A DNA stretch of 64,000 bases from Bradyrhizobium ivorense (GTDB lineage Bacteria > Pseudomonadota > Alphaproteobacteria > Rhizobiales > Xanthobacteraceae), in the NCBI RefSeq assembly GCF_900696085.1, contig NZ_CAADFC020000032.1, forward strand, positions 202,218 to 266,217. The letters run 5' to 3'. Shown here one piece after another: positions 9,701 to 18,123 of the stretch. Within the stretch, counting starts at the first letter, position 1, and the number at the start of each line of letters is the position of its first letter. Both the position numbers and the translations under genes were made by a program. The notes below the pieces were generated by a model. That model was not told where the DNA came from, searched no databases, and saw only the letters and a list, made by a program, of their open reading frames with translations.

Positions 9701-9884
9701 GCGCGAGAAGGTCAGCTTCAGCTCGAGCCCACAGGCGGAAACGCCGGCGCCCACGCTGGTGCAGAGCCCGGCCGAGGAGCCGCCCCCGGCCCCCGCCCCG
9801 CTCGCGGAGCCGGAGCCTGCCGCCGCAACCGAGGCTCCCGCCCGCAAGGGCTGGTGGTCGCGCCGCTTCGGCGGCGGCAACTGA
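6714..9884 (+). CDS. rne: ribonuclease E/G with large His/Asp/Glu-rich insertion in the S1 domain
   Basis: RNase E is the main endoribonuclease of RNA decay and rRNA processing and the scaffold of the degradosome. The protein has 1056 residues. The S1 RNA-binding domain starts near residue 37 (GNIYLAKVTRVEPSLQAAF) but is interrupted at about 95-345 by a low-complexity insert, including a stretch at about 152-215 dominated by His, Asp and Glu. The S1 fold resumes at about 346. The catalytic aspartates align as D567 and D610, the same 43-residue spacing as E. coli D303/D346. The Zn-link CPQC is C668/C671. The C-terminal part (from about 770) is acidic, Pro/Ala-rich and carries two arginine-rich RNA-binding blocks. 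The ribosome site is weak; a second Met at codon 5 is possible. Confidence 0.95.
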   Translation: MPNKMLIDATHPEETRVVVVRGNRVEEFDFETAQRKQLRGNIYLAKVTRVEPSLQAAFIEYGGNRHGFLAFSEIHPDYYQIPVADRQALIEADERAHREAEEEHENRGHRRRSRHRNARRRGHGDRVQSEVIEAATDPQAQAHEALEQPIAAEPHDHDVAAHEGHEHEAHDHAHAQDPAQDHEHHDDHHHDHGDHHHHDDAHGHEHGHEHAHEVSAAPDTDVQPDPVVAVIEASAASAAPEPAEPVEINHEPERVYEEQAEENAAHADDVQLAATDEHHAASDDGLAVAEPAGSAEAASADAGAAPSENGDEADDEDEDDGEEAEEDVVESVGGDDVLEEVPERPFRPRRQYKIQEVIKRRQVMLVQVVKEERGNKGAALTTYLSLAGRYAVLMPNTARGGGISRKITSAQDRSRLKEVVQDLDVPEGMGIILRTAGASRSKPEIKRDFEYLIRMWETVRDLTLKSQAPTLVYEEGSLIKRSLRDLYNKEIDEIQVAGDAGYREARDFMKMLMPANVRAVKLYGDGQPLFSRMGVESQLDAMFSPTVQLRSGGYIVINQTEALVSIDVNSGRATREHHIEDTALKTNLEAAEEVARQLRLRDLAGLIVIDFIDMDEKRNNRAVERKLSDCLRQDRARIQVGRISHFGLLEMSRQRIRASVLESSTEPCPQCGGSGHVRSVSSVALQLLRGIEEILMKGATHNLVVRTRTDVALYVLNHKRGHLRDLEDSFKVQLSIVADATVHGTQSYIIDRGEQVHTLEAAKALLAAQAAAAPAQAEEADDDEESFEYEAEVETDETEGLADDQAAGEEAAAEGEGDGQRRKRRRRRRGRGGDREERESAQPPREDGELMHVLPEGGEAVATEDGEGDDEEGDEQQGFAGGDQAANGERRPRRRGRRGGRRRRGGGGADEGLAGSISDELSPAPTPEAADAVADFEGMLQPAPVLEVPEVVAVPRELQPAEAVAAPAPEVVEAAAAVTEDAPAETDRAARRRSTVREKVSFSSSPQAETPAPTLVQSPAEEPPPAPAPLAEPEPAAATEAPARKGWWSRRFGGGN

Positions 9885-9902
9885 CCTTCCCATGAGTTAA
9901 AG

Positions 9903-9927
9903 CGCCCGGTGCAAGCCGGGCGTTTTT
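9903..9927 (+). terminator. intrinsic terminator of rne
   Basis: A perfect 7-bp stem CGCCCGG/CCGGGCG with a 6-base loop is followed by five T residues, 18 bases after the rne stop. Confidence 0.9.
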
Positions 9928-9968
9928 ATTGGCGAACCGCGCATCAGACGCCGGAGAGAACAGCTTCA

Positions 9969-11201
9969 ATGCAAAGCGCAATCGTACTTGGTGGCGGCAT
10001 GGTGGGCGTCGGCACGGCGCTGCACCTGCAGCGGCGCGGCTGGTCGGTGACGCTGGTCGACCGCAGGGAGCCCGGCCGGGAGACCAGCTACGGCAATGCC
10101 GGGATCATTCAGAGCGAGGCCGTGCGGCCCTATCCGATGCCGCGCGATTTTGCCACGCTGGCGCGGATCGCGATGGGCCGCACCAACGACGTCCGCTATC
10201 GGCTGGCATCGCTGCCGCAGCATGCCGGCCCGCTGCTGCGCTATTGGTGGCACTCGACACCCGAGCGGCATCGCGAAGCCACCCTTGCCTGGGCACGCCT
10301 GATCGCCCACGCCACGGCGGAGCACGACACGCTGATCCGCGAGGCCCATGCCGACAACCTGATCCGCCGCGCCGGCTTTCGTATCCTGTACCGCGATCCG
10401 GCCGCGCTGGCGGCGGCGACTGCGATCGCTGAAGAGAACCAGCGCGACTTCGGCGTGAAGTTTCGTGTCCTCAACGGCAGCGAGCTTGCAAAGGCCGAAC
10501 CGATCCTGCGCGACGACCTGCCCGGCGCCATTCACTGGCTCGAGCCCTGGACCGTGTCGGATCCCGGCGGTCTCGTCTCGGCCTATGCCGGATTGTTCGA
10601 GCGTCTCGGCGGCACGCTGCTGCGCGGCGATGCGCAGACACTGACCGAAACCAGATCCGGCTGGTCCGTCGACACGGCCTCCGGCCGGATCGACGCAGCC
10701 CATGTCGTTGTCACGCTCGGGCCGTGGTCACCCGATCTGCTGCAAAAATTCGGCTACCGGATTCCGCTGGTGCGCAAGCGCGGCTACCACATGCACTATC
10801 AAGGCGGCCGCTCGCTCGACCTGCCGCTGGTGGATACCGCCATGGGTTACGCGATGGCGCCGATGGCGAAGGGAATCCGCATCACCACCGGCGCGGAGCT
10901 GACCAGTCCGGACGCTCCTGCGACGCCGATTCAGCTCGGCCACGCCGAAGCCGCCGCGCGCGGCCTGCTCGACATCGGGAGCCGCGTCGAGCCCGAGCCG
11001 TGGTTCGGCACCCGCCCCTGCTCGATCGACATGCTGCCGGTGCTCGGGCCCGTCCCGACGCATCGCGGCCTGTGGGTGAATTTCGGCCACGGCCATCAGG
11101 GCTTTACGCTCGGCCCCGCCACCGGGAAACTGCTCGCCGAAATGATGAACGGCGAGGCCCCCGCAGTGGACACCTCGCCGTATCGCATCGATCGGTTCTA
11201 A
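9969..11201 (+). CDS. FAD-dependent D-amino-acid dehydrogenase-like oxidoreductase (DAO family)
   Basis: The N-terminus MQSAIVLGGGMVGVGTALHLQ is an FAD-binding Rossmann motif (GxGxxG-like), followed by VTLVDRREPG as the acidic end of beta-2. The C-terminal part (FGTRPCSIDMLPVLGPVP, then FGHGHQGFTLGPATGKL) is typical of DadA/glycine-oxidase-like enzymes that deaminate D-amino acids. The protein has 410 residues, in line with DadA. A longer frame begins at 9909, but it would start inside the rne terminator, so ATG 9969 with a GGAGAG ribosome site is preferred. The gene stands alone between rne and dctA, so the substrate is unknown. Confidence 0.82.
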   Translation: MQSAIVLGGGMVGVGTALHLQRRGWSVTLVDRREPGRETSYGNAGIIQSEAVRPYPMPRDFATLARIAMGRTNDVRYRLASLPQHAGPLLRYWWHSTPERHREATLAWARLIAHATAEHDTLIREAHADNLIRRAGFRILYRDPAALAAATAIAEENQRDFGVKFRVLNGSELAKAEPILRDDLPGAIHWLEPWTVSDPGGLVSAYAGLFERLGGTLLRGDAQTLTETRSGWSVDTASGRIDAAHVVVTLGPWSPDLLQKFGYRIPLVRKRGYHMHYQGGRSLDLPLVDTAMGYAMAPMAKGIRITTGAELTSPDAPATPIQLGHAEAAARGLLDIGSRVEPEPWFGTRPCSIDMLPVLGPVPTHRGLWVNFGHGHQGFTLGPATGKLLAEMMNGEAPAVDTSPYRIDRF

Positions 11202-11209
11202 TCTCTATT

Positions 11210-11258
11210 GAGCATGATCTTTTCGGAAAACCGCTTCACACTTTTCCGGATCATGCTC
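11210..11258. repeat. GAGCATGATC-type palindromic repeat
   Basis: The arms GAGCATGATC (11210-11219) and GATCATGCTC (11249-11258) are perfectly complementary, around a core with TTTTCGGAAAA and CACTTTTCCG. It matches a short palindromic element I know to be dispersed in rhizobial genomes. It sits between two convergent genes, and its right end forms the first base of the dctA stop triplet. Confidence 0.8.
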
Positions 11259-12592
11259 TAATCCGTCGTCAGCGCCGTCTCCATGTCAGTCGGATCGATC
11301 TGCCTGGCGAGATTGGCGTTGAGCTTGCCGCGATCGAGTTCGCCCTCCCACCAGGCGACGATCACGCAGGCAACGCCGTTGCCGCACAGATTGGTCAGCG
11401 CACGGCACTCGCTCATGAACTTGTCGATGCCGAGCACGATCGCCATGCCCGGCACGAGCCGCGGATCGACCACCGCAAGCGTCGCCGCCAGCGTGATGAA
11501 GCCGGCGCCGGTGATGCCGGACGCCCCCTTCGAGGTCAGCATCGCCACCACCAGGATCGTGAGCTGCTGGCTGAACGAGAGGTCGTAGCCGAGTGCCTGG
11601 GCGATGAACAGCGTCGCCAAGGTCATGTAGATGTTGGTGCCGTCGAGGTTGAACGAATAGCCCGTCGGCACCACGAGGCCGACCACCGATTTGGAGCAGC
11701 CGAGCCGCTCCAGCTTCTCCATCAGCGATGGGAGCGCGCTTTCGGAGGACGAGGTGCCGAGCACGATCAAGAGCTCGTCCTTGATGTAGGCCAGGAACTT
11801 GAAGATCGAGAACCCGGCCATCCGCGCGATGATGCCGAGCACCACGAACACGAACAGCGCGGCGGTCAAATAGAACGTCGCGATCAGGCCGACCAAATTG
11901 AGGATCGCGCCGGTGCCGAACTTGCCGATGGTGTACGCCATCGCACCGAACGCGCCGATCGGCGCGGCGCGCATCACGATCGAGATCACGCCGAACACGG
12001 CATGCGCCGCATCGTCGATGAACGAACGGATGGTGTGGCCGCGTTCGCCGAGGCTCATGATGGCGAAGCCGAACAGCACCGAGAACAGCAGCACCTGCAG
12101 GATCTCGCCCTGCGCGAAGGCACCGACCACGGTGTCCGGGATGATGTGCAGCACGAAGTCGACGCTCTTCTGCGCCTCGGCCTGCTTGGCGTAGCCGGCG
12201 ACCGCCTGGGCGTTCGCCGCCGCGTTGCCGAAGCCCGCACCGGGCTTGATCAGATTGCCGACGATCAGCCCGATCACCAGCGCGAAGGTCGAGACCACCT
12301 CGAAATAGACCAGCGCCTTGACGCCGATGCGGCCGACCTTCTTGGCGTCCTGGATATGCGCGATGCCGGACACGACGGTGCAGAAGATGATCGGCGCGAT
12401 CACCATCTTGATCAACTTGATGAAGCCGTCGCCGAGCGCCTTGATCCATTCGTTGGTGGCAAGGTTCGGCCACAGCCAGCCGACCAGTGCGCCGAGCACG
12501 ATGGCGATCAGGACCTGGACGTAGAGAACTTTATACCACGGCTTGGCGGCGGCAGCCGCCGGCGCGCCCGTGGCAACTGACGTCGTTGCCAT
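11258..12592 (-). CDS. dctA: C4-dicarboxylate:cation symporter DctA
   Basis: DctA imports succinate, malate and fumarate with protons or sodium across the inner membrane; in rhizobia it feeds nodule bacteroids. The protein has 444 residues with the DAACS family pattern: KMVIAPIIFCTVVSGIA, the serine-rich reentrant hairpin LGTSSSESALPSLMEKLE, GYSFNLDGTNIYMTLATLFIAQA, and TSKGASGITGAGFI near the C-terminus. The start ATG 12592 is preceded by a strong GGGGGAG site. I see no sigma-54 (GG-N10-GC) promoter in the short upstream gap and no dctBD nearby, so this may be a secondary copy or differently regulated. Confidence 0.94.
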   Translation of the reverse strand: MATTSVATGAPAAAAAKPWYKVLYVQVLIAIVLGALVGWLWPNLATNEWIKALGDGFIKLIKMVIAPIIFCTVVSGIAHIQDAKKVGRIGVKALVYFEVVSTFALVIGLIVGNLIKPGAGFGNAAANAQAVAGYAKQAEAQKSVDFVLHIIPDTVVGAFAQGEILQVLLFSVLFGFAIMSLGERGHTIRSFIDDAAHAVFGVISIVMRAAPIGAFGAMAYTIGKFGTGAILNLVGLIATFYLTAALFVFVVLGIIARMAGFSIFKFLAYIKDELLIVLGTSSSESALPSLMEKLERLGCSKSVVGLVVPTGYSFNLDGTNIYMTLATLFIAQALGYDLSFSQQLTILVVAMLTSKGASGITGAGFITLAATLAVVDPRLVPGMAIVLGIDKFMSECRALTNLCGNGVACVIVAWWEGELDRGKLNANLARQIDPTDMETALTTD

Positions 12593-12621
12593 GTGTCACT
12601 CCCCCTCAGAAATGATGGGAA

Positions 12622-12642
12622 CAGCCAAGATCAACTTGGCTG
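12622..12642. promoter_or_regulatory. 21-base dyad upstream of dctA
   Basis: CAGCCAA (12622-12628) and TTGGCTG (12636-12642) form a perfect 7-bp dyad with a 7-base spacer, 30 bases upstream of the dctA start and 34 bases after the bioY stop. It could be an operator for dctA or a terminator stem for bioY, but no T-run follows on the minus strand. Confidence 0.35.
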
Positions 12643-12675
12643 CGCAAGTCAAATGGAACTGTGGATGCCTGCCGC

Positions 12676-13293
12676 TTAGCCGCGGCGATCCGCCAGCCGC
12701 CTGGCGGCCCGCACCAGCGCGGCGCCCAGCGCATTCTTGACCAGGGTCGCGGCCATGAACGGCACGACGCCGACCAGCCAGGCCTTCCCGACGCCGAGCC
12801 CGGTGCCGAAGGCGAGCCAGCCGAAACCCGCCGCGAATATGACGGCGTGGCCGATCGCCATCGCCACAAACAGCCAGGTCGCGCTGCGGTCCCAGCCGCG
12901 TTCGGCGAGAAAGCCGGTGACGAACGCGGCCAGAACGAATCCAAACAGATAGCCTGCGGTCGGCCCGAGCAGCGGCGCGAGACCGCCGACCGGACCGGCG
13001 AACACGGGCATGCCGAGCGCGCCCTCGACGAGATAGGCGATCATGGTCGCGCTACCAAGCCGCCAGCCGTAGGTGGCGCCGATCATCAGCACCGCCAGCG
13101 TCTGCAACGTGATCGGCACATAGGGCAGCGGCAGGTTGACCTTCGCCGATAAGGTCATCAGCGCAGTGCCGAGCACGACCAGCACGATCGCGCGCAGGGC
13201 GCCGGAGGCCTCTCCGGCCTGTTCGGGCCACAGCACCGACGCGAGAGGAAAATGCCGCGCGGCGGCGGGCTGCGAAACCGATTGCACCGACAA
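12676..13293 (-). CDS. bioY: BioY family biotin transporter (substrate-binding S component)
   Basis: BioY is the membrane component that binds biotin, alone or with an ECF energising module. The protein has 205 residues and about six membrane segments. VNLPLPYVPITLQTLAVL and the C-terminal PFMAATLVKNALGAAL are the characteristic BioY motifs. The long open frame begins at 13521, but its first 76 residues have no family resemblance and overlap the upstream aminotransferase. I therefore place the start at TTG 13293, six bases after GGAG; this gives a normal BioY length. It lies 34 bases downstream of the aminotransferase, in a likely two-gene operon. Confidence 0.87.
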   Translation of the reverse strand: MSVQSVSQPAAARHFPLASVLWPEQAGEASGALRAIVLVVLGTALMTLSAKVNLPLPYVPITLQTLAVLMIGATYGWRLGSATMIAYLVEGALGMPVFAGPVGGLAPLLGPTAGYLFGFVLAAFVTGFLAERGWDRSATWLFVAMAIGHAVIFAAGFGWLAFGTGLGVGKAWLVGVVPFMAATLVKNALGAALVRAARRLADRRG

Positions 13294-13327
13294 GATGAAC
13301 TCCGGGATGGCTCGTGAAGATGGCGGG

Positions 13328-14515
13328 CTATTTAAGCCAATGCGCGATCCGCGCAACCGCTTCCTGCATCTCCGCAGCCAAGCGCGCATAGGAGAAGCGG
13401 ATGAAGGCGCGGCCGTGGATCGGATCGAAATCGACGCCCGGCGTCGCCGCGACATGCGCCTTCTCCAGCATCTCGTTGGCGAACGCGAAGCTGTCGGAGG
13501 TGAAGGCGGAGACGTCGGCATAGAGATAGAATGCGCCGTCGGCCGGTAAAAATTTCGTCAGGCCTGCCTTCGGCAGCCCTTCGATAAGGATGCGGCGGTT
13601 CTCCTGATAACCGCGCTTGATCGCTTCCATCTCCTCGCGGCCCTCGAACGCAGCCTCGGCCGCGATCTGCGACAGCGTCGGCACCGAGATGGAGAGGTTC
13701 TGCTGCAACCGCTCGATCGGCCGCACCAGCACCTCGGGCACCACCATCCAACCGACGCGCCAGCCGGTCATGCAGAAGTATTTTGAGAACGAGTTGATCA
13801 CCAGCGCCTGCGGCGACAATTCGGCCGCGGTCACCGCGGGGAATGCGTAGTCGAGCCCGTGATAGATCTCGTCGGAGATGAAGCGGATGCCGGCGCTGTC
13901 GGCGGCGGCCATCAGGCTCGACAGCGCCTCGCGCGACATCATGGTGCCGGTCGGGTTGGCGGGACTGCCGACCAGCACGCCCTTCAGCGGCGCCTTGCGA
14001 TGCGCCGCGAGCAGCGCCTCGCCGGTCAGCGCATGGCGGGTGTCGCCTGAGGTCTCGATCAGTACCGGCTCGCAGCCGAGCGCGGTCAGGATGTGCCGGT
14101 ACGGCGGATAACCCGGCACGGTCACCGCGACCCGATCGCCCGGCTCGAACATCGCAAGGAACGCCAGGATGAAACCGCCCGACGAACCCGTGGTGACGAC
14201 GATCCTGTCGGGCGCGACCGTGCAGCCATAGGTCTCGCGATAGTGCCGCGCGATGCGCTCGCGCAGCGAGGGAATACCGAGCGCCGAGGTATAGTCGATC
14301 CGCCCGTCCTGCAGCGCGGCCTGCGCCGCCGCGATCGCCGGCTGCGGCGCGCCTGCGGCAGGTTGGCCGACCTCCATGTGGATAACGTGGCCGCCGGCGG
14401 CCTCGATTCGCGCCGCGGCCGCCATCACGTCCATCACCATGAACGGGGGAACATCGCTCCGCCCGGACGCAGTCAAAAGGCTTGTCACACGCTCTCTCAG
14501 TGTCGCATCAGGCAT
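13328..14515 (-). CDS. PLP-dependent class I/II aminotransferase
   Basis: A fold-type I aminotransferase of 395 residues. HMEVGQPAAGAPQPAI is the N-terminal substrate-clamp motif, YTSALGIPSLRERIA is typical of the family, and the pyridoxal-binding lysine is in INSFSKYFCMTGWRVGW. It resembles the broad group of aspartate / aromatic / alanine-type aminotransferases; substrate unknown. BioY follows closely on the same strand. That pairing could reflect biotin precursor metabolism, but the protein is not recognisably BioA or BioF, so this is only a contextual guess. Confidence 0.85.
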   Translation of the reverse strand: MPDATLRERVTSLLTASGRSDVPPFMVMDVMAAAARIEAAGGHVIHMEVGQPAAGAPQPAIAAAQAALQDGRIDYTSALGIPSLRERIARHYRETYGCTVAPDRIVVTTGSSGGFILAFLAMFEPGDRVAVTVPGYPPYRHILTALGCEPVLIETSGDTRHALTGEALLAAHRKAPLKGVLVGSPANPTGTMMSREALSSLMAAADSAGIRFISDEIYHGLDYAFPAVTAAELSPQALVINSFSKYFCMTGWRVGWMVVPEVLVRPIERLQQNLSISVPTLSQIAAEAAFEGREEMEAIKRGYQENRRILIEGLPKAGLTKFLPADGAFYLYADVSAFTSDSFAFANEMLEKAHVAATPGVDFDPIHGRAFIRFSYARLAAEMQEAVARIAHWLK

Positions 14516-14725
14516 GGATTTCTGCTATTGGCACGGCGTCTCGCCGAATTCAGGTTCCGCACCGGCTACCGCCCCAGACTGGCCGCATTCGGTGGCTCCT
14601 TATAACGCTTTCAGGCCCAGTGAATACCCCGGTTCGCGTGAAGAACAATTGCAAAAACAAGACGCTGCGTCAGGCCCTCGTCAGGGCCGGAATCGGCGCG
14701 GCCAGCCAGCGCCGGTAGATCGCCC

Positions 14726-16138
14726 ATGCTGTTCCGCCACGCGCTTCGCACCAAGACCTTCAAGCTGACTGCGTTCAAGCTTACCGCGCTTGTTACGGCG
14801 GTCGCGCTCGCGCTTGGCGCCACCGCGCAGGCCCAGCAGAAGGGGCCGCCGGTGCTGCGCGACACCGAGTCCGAGCAGCTGTTGCGCGAATATACCCGCC
14901 CGATCCTGCGCGCTGCCGGGCTGGAGAAGCAGAACATCCAGATCGTGATCATCAACGACGGCGCGTTCAACGCCTTCGTCGCCGATGGCCGCCGCATCTT
15001 CGTCAACTATGGCGCGCTGCTGCAGTCGGAGACGCCGAACCAGATCATCGGCGTGCTGGCGCATGAAACCGGCCATCTGGCCGGCGGCCATCTCGCCAAG
15101 ATGCGCGAGCAGCTGGCGCAGGCGCAGACCCAGATGATCATCGCCATGCTGCTCGGGGCCGGCGCGATGGCCGCTGGCGCGCGCGGCGGCGTCGGCAACG
15201 GCCTGTCCAGCGCGGGCGCGGCGGCGATCTCGGCGCCGCAGTCGATGGTGCTGCGCACGCTGTTGTCCTATCAGCGCGCGCAGGAGGAAAACGCCGACCG
15301 CGCCGGCGTCAGGTTCCTCACCGCGACCGGCCAGTCCCCGAGGGGCATGTACGAGACCTTCAAGCGCTTCAGCGACGAGGGCCTGTTCGCGGCGCGCGGC
15401 GCCGACCCCTACATGCAATCGCACCCGATGCCGGTCGACCGCGTCGCGGCGCTGGAGGGACTGGCGCGCTCCAGCCCCTATTGGGACAAGAAGGACGATC
15501 CGGCGCTGCAGCTGCGTCACGACATGATGCGCGCCAAGATCTCCGGCTTCATGGAGCGGCAGGACACCGTGTTCCGCCGCTATCCATTGTCGAACACCAG
15601 CCTGCCGGCGCGCTATGCGCGCGCCATCACCACCTATCTGCACGGCGATCTGCGTTCGGCGATCGCGCAGATCGACGGCCTGATCCAGGCACAGCCGAAC
15701 AATGCCTATTTCTACGAGTTGCGCGGCCAGGCGCTGCTCGAAGGCGGCCGGCCCACGGAGGCCATCGCGCCGCTACGCCGCGCGGTGCAGCTCTCCGGCA
15801 ATTCGCCGCTGATCGAGATGCTGCTCGGCCAGGCGCTGGTCGCCTCCGACAACAAGGCCTTGACCGACGAGGCGATCAACATGCTGCGCGCGGCCGTGGC
15901 CCGCGAGCCGGAGGCGCCGATCGGCTATACTCAGCTCGCGATGGCCTATGGCCGCAAGGGCGACTACGCCCAGGCCGATCTCGCCTCCGCCCAGGCCGCC
16001 TTTCTGCGCGGCGACACCAAGACTGCCCGCGACCTTGCGTCGCGCGCCAAGACGCGGTTCGCCGTCGGCACGCCGGGCTGGGTCAAAGCTGACGACATTG
16101 TGAGCGCCAAGCCCATGCCGGGCCAGAAAAACAACTAG
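14726..16138 (+). CDS. periplasmic M48 zinc metalloprotease with C-terminal TPR repeats (BepA/YfgC-like)
   Basis: The protein has 470 residues, a signal peptide (about 16-36), an M48 peptidase domain and a C-terminal helical repeat region (about 290-450) of TPR type. The zinc site is HETGH at 113-117, with the third ligand in EENAD at about 187-191. The BepA/YfgC group acts in the periplasm as protease and chaperone for outer-membrane protein assembly, especially LptD. The TPR part contacts the BAM complex in E. coli. The start ATG 14726 is accepted because the signal peptide follows directly. The neighbouring DsbA-like gene, also periplasmic, fits an envelope-quality role. Confidence 0.88.
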   Translation: MLFRHALRTKTFKLTAFKLTALVTAVALALGATAQAQQKGPPVLRDTESEQLLREYTRPILRAAGLEKQNIQIVIINDGAFNAFVADGRRIFVNYGALLQSETPNQIIGVLAHETGHLAGGHLAKMREQLAQAQTQMIIAMLLGAGAMAAGARGGVGNGLSSAGAAAISAPQSMVLRTLLSYQRAQEENADRAGVRFLTATGQSPRGMYETFKRFSDEGLFAARGADPYMQSHPMPVDRVAALEGLARSSPYWDKKDDPALQLRHDMMRAKISGFMERQDTVFRRYPLSNTSLPARYARAITTYLHGDLRSAIAQIDGLIQAQPNNAYFYELRGQALLEGGRPTEAIAPLRRAVQLSGNSPLIEMLLGQALVASDNKALTDEAINMLRAAVAREPEAPIGYTQLAMAYGRKGDYAQADLASAQAAFLRGDTKTARDLASRAKTRFAVGTPGWVKADDIVSAKPMPGQKNN

Positions 16139-16224
16139 AAATTATTAGAAGTTCCATACAACGATCACCGCAACCGGCTCATAGCATTGCCGTCTTTCGA
16201 GCCACGCCGAACAAGGATTTTGTC

Positions 16225-16992
16225 ATGCCAGCGCTTCGTTTTCTCGCCCCCGCCTTGCTTGCGCTCGGCGTCTGCGCCGCGCCGCTGTCGGCGTCCGCGC
16301 AAAGCTTCACCGACACCCAGCGCGGCGACATCGAGAGCATCGTCCGCAACTATCTGATCGCGCATCCCGAGGTGCTCGAGGAGGCGATGAACGAGCTGAG
16401 CAAGCGGCAGGCTGCCGCCGAAGCCGAGAAGCATGAGCAGAGCGTCGCCAAGAACGCCGACACCATCTTCAACTCGCCGCGCGGCGTCACCATCGGCAAC
16501 AAGGACGGCGACGTCGCCTTCGTCGAGTTCTTCGATTACAACTGCGGCTACTGCAAGCGCGCCATGGGCGACATGCTCGAGCTGATTAAGGCCGATCCCA
16601 AGCTGAAGGTCGTGCTGAAGGAATTCCCGGTGCTGAGCCAGGGCTCGGTCGAGGCCGCGCAGGTCGCGGTCGCGGTGCGGATGCAGGACCCGACCGGCAA
16701 GAAGTATCTCGACTTCCATCAGAAGCTGCTCGGCGGCCGCGGCGCCGCTGACAAGGCGCGCGCGCTGGCGGTCGCCAAGGAAATCGGCCTCGACATGACC
16801 AAGCTCGAGAAGGACATGGCGAGCCCGGAAGTGAAGGCGACGATCGAGGAGAACTTCCGCCTCGCCGAATCCATGGGCATGAACGGCACGCCGAGCTATG
16901 TGATCGGCAAGCAGGTGGTGATCGGCGCGGTCGGCGTCGACAATCTCAAGGAGAAGATCGGCATCGCCCGCTGCGGCAAGGCGACCTGCTGA
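16225..16992 (+). CDS. DsbA family thiol:disulfide oxidoreductase, secreted
   Basis: The protein has 255 residues with a signal peptide (about 1-26), a short helical N-terminal domain (about 28-80) and a DsbA thioredoxin fold. The active site is C107-G-Y-C110, and the cis-proline loop is GTPSYVIG. The architecture (N-terminal helical extension plus DsbA domain) matches the Com1/ScsC-like group that forms or isomerises disulfides in periplasmic proteins. It follows the M48 protease gene by 86 bases on the same strand and ends in a clear terminator, so the two may be an operon. Confidence 0.9.
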   Translation: MPALRFLAPALLALGVCAAPLSASAQSFTDTQRGDIESIVRNYLIAHPEVLEEAMNELSKRQAAAEAEKHEQSVAKNADTIFNSPRGVTIGNKDGDVAFVEFFDYNCGYCKRAMGDMLELIKADPKLKVVLKEFPVLSQGSVEAAQVAVAVRMQDPTGKKYLDFHQKLLGGRGAADKARALAVAKEIGLDMTKLEKDMASPEVKATIEENFRLAESMGMNGTPSYVIGKQVVIGAVGVDNLKEKIGIARCGKATC

Positions 16993-17025
16993 CCGACGCG
17001 CCAACAGATTCGTTTCACTGCACGA

Positions 17026-17054
17026 AATCCGGCTGCCACGCAGCCGGATTTTTT
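17026..17054 (+). terminator. intrinsic terminator after the DsbA-like gene
   Basis: The stem AATCCGGCTG/CAGCCGGATT (10 bp, perfect) with a 5-base loop is followed by a run of T residues. Confidence 0.9.
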
Positions 17055-17127
17055 GTTGTGCGAGCACCGAACCACATCCGCGCACGCTGCAACAAAGGGC
17101 CATTGCCAATCACGAAAAAGCTGCGCC

Positions 17128-18063
17128 ATGACCCTGCCGGCTCCGCCGACCCTTGCCTACGATCTCACCCTCCTGCAGACGCCGCCGCAGCGCGGCACCG
17201 AACGTGACCACGGCTGGTGCTACGGCTTGCCGCCCGGCATCCGCCCCGAGCAGTGGCCGCTCAGCCCGCATGACGGCTTTCCGATGCAGCACTGCTTCAC
17301 GCTGCGTCTGCCGGCACAATATCGCGCCAGGGGCGAGGCCTATGTCGCGCTCGCGATGTTCGCCGATCAGCAATATGACGAGCCGGTCGAGGTCGACGCC
17401 GTCGCGCGATATCTCGCGGCGGAGACCATCGAGCGCCCGGCCGACGGCAATCTGCTGCCGTACTGGACCTACGCCCAGCACCGGCATCCGACGGAATGCC
17501 GGATGAAGGACATCATCGACCACAATTTCGTGGCGATCTGGCTGACCGAAGCCGAGTTCGCCGGCCCGCTTTGCGCGCCGCCGGAGCTTGCCGGCAATCC
17601 GCTGCTGCAGGTCAATCCGCCTCCGCGCTGGATCGAGAAGGGCGCGGCGCGCACGGTGTTCGAGGCCCAGGTCGGCCGCATCACGCGCGCCGAAGAGCTG
17701 AAGCAGAAATACTGGTACCGCCTGTTCGGTCATGTCCCCGAGATCGGGCACCACGCTTACGGCATCGCGCTTGCGCTGCGCGAGGGCGATCCCAATGTCG
17801 GCAAGCCGCCGCGCGACCATCTGCTGCACAAGGCCGAGCTCGGCGGCTATGTCGCGCCCTATTCGCTCGACGGCAAGGCGCGCGGGCTCGAACGGCTGCA
17901 TCGCCGCAACCATCTCGGCGGCACGATGTTCCCCAATCAATGGACGCCGAAATACAGCCCGACCTATCTCGAGATCGAGGAGCATTTCGGCGGCTTCAAC
18001 TTTGGTGGGGGCAATGGCCAGCTTGATCTCGCGGACATGGAGTTCGATTGGGCCTGCGGCTGA
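17128..18063 (+). CDS. conserved protein of unknown function (possible DUF1963/YwqG-like)
   Basis: Not confidently recognised. The protein has 311 residues, with no signal peptide or membrane segment, and is rich in Trp, Tyr, His and Pro. The C-terminus HFGGFNFGGGNGQLDLADME loosely recalls the closing motif of YwqG/DUF1963 proteins, but I would not assign the family without a profile search. The frame is open from 17053, inside the preceding terminator, so ATG 17128 is preferred although its ribosome site is poor. It stands alone between the DsbA-like gene and the stress-type DUF1236 gene. GC-rich codon use matches the neighbours, so it is genuinely coding. Confidence 0.75.
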   Translation: MTLPAPPTLAYDLTLLQTPPQRGTERDHGWCYGLPPGIRPEQWPLSPHDGFPMQHCFTLRLPAQYRARGEAYVALAMFADQQYDEPVEVDAVARYLAAETIERPADGNLLPYWTYAQHRHPTECRMKDIIDHNFVAIWLTEAEFAGPLCAPPELAGNPLLQVNPPPRWIEKGAARTVFEAQVGRITRAEELKQKYWYRLFGHVPEIGHHAYGIALALREGDPNVGKPPRDHLLHKAELGGYVAPYSLDGKARGLERLHRRNHLGGTMFPNQWTPKYSPTYLEIEEHFGGFNFGGGNGQLDLADMEFDWACG

Positions 18064-18123
18064 AGCGTTTTCGCATTCATCGCGCATTCACCAAACAGGC
18101 TAGCGCGGAACCACAAATCGTCA

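Noticed and set aside
6624..9893. 1089-codon open frame on the minus strand opposite rne
   Set aside because: A GC-rich codon shadow. Its Leu/Arg/Gly/Asp-repeat-like product has no family resemblance, while the plus strand encodes an unmistakable RNase E with the catalytic aspartates and zinc link.
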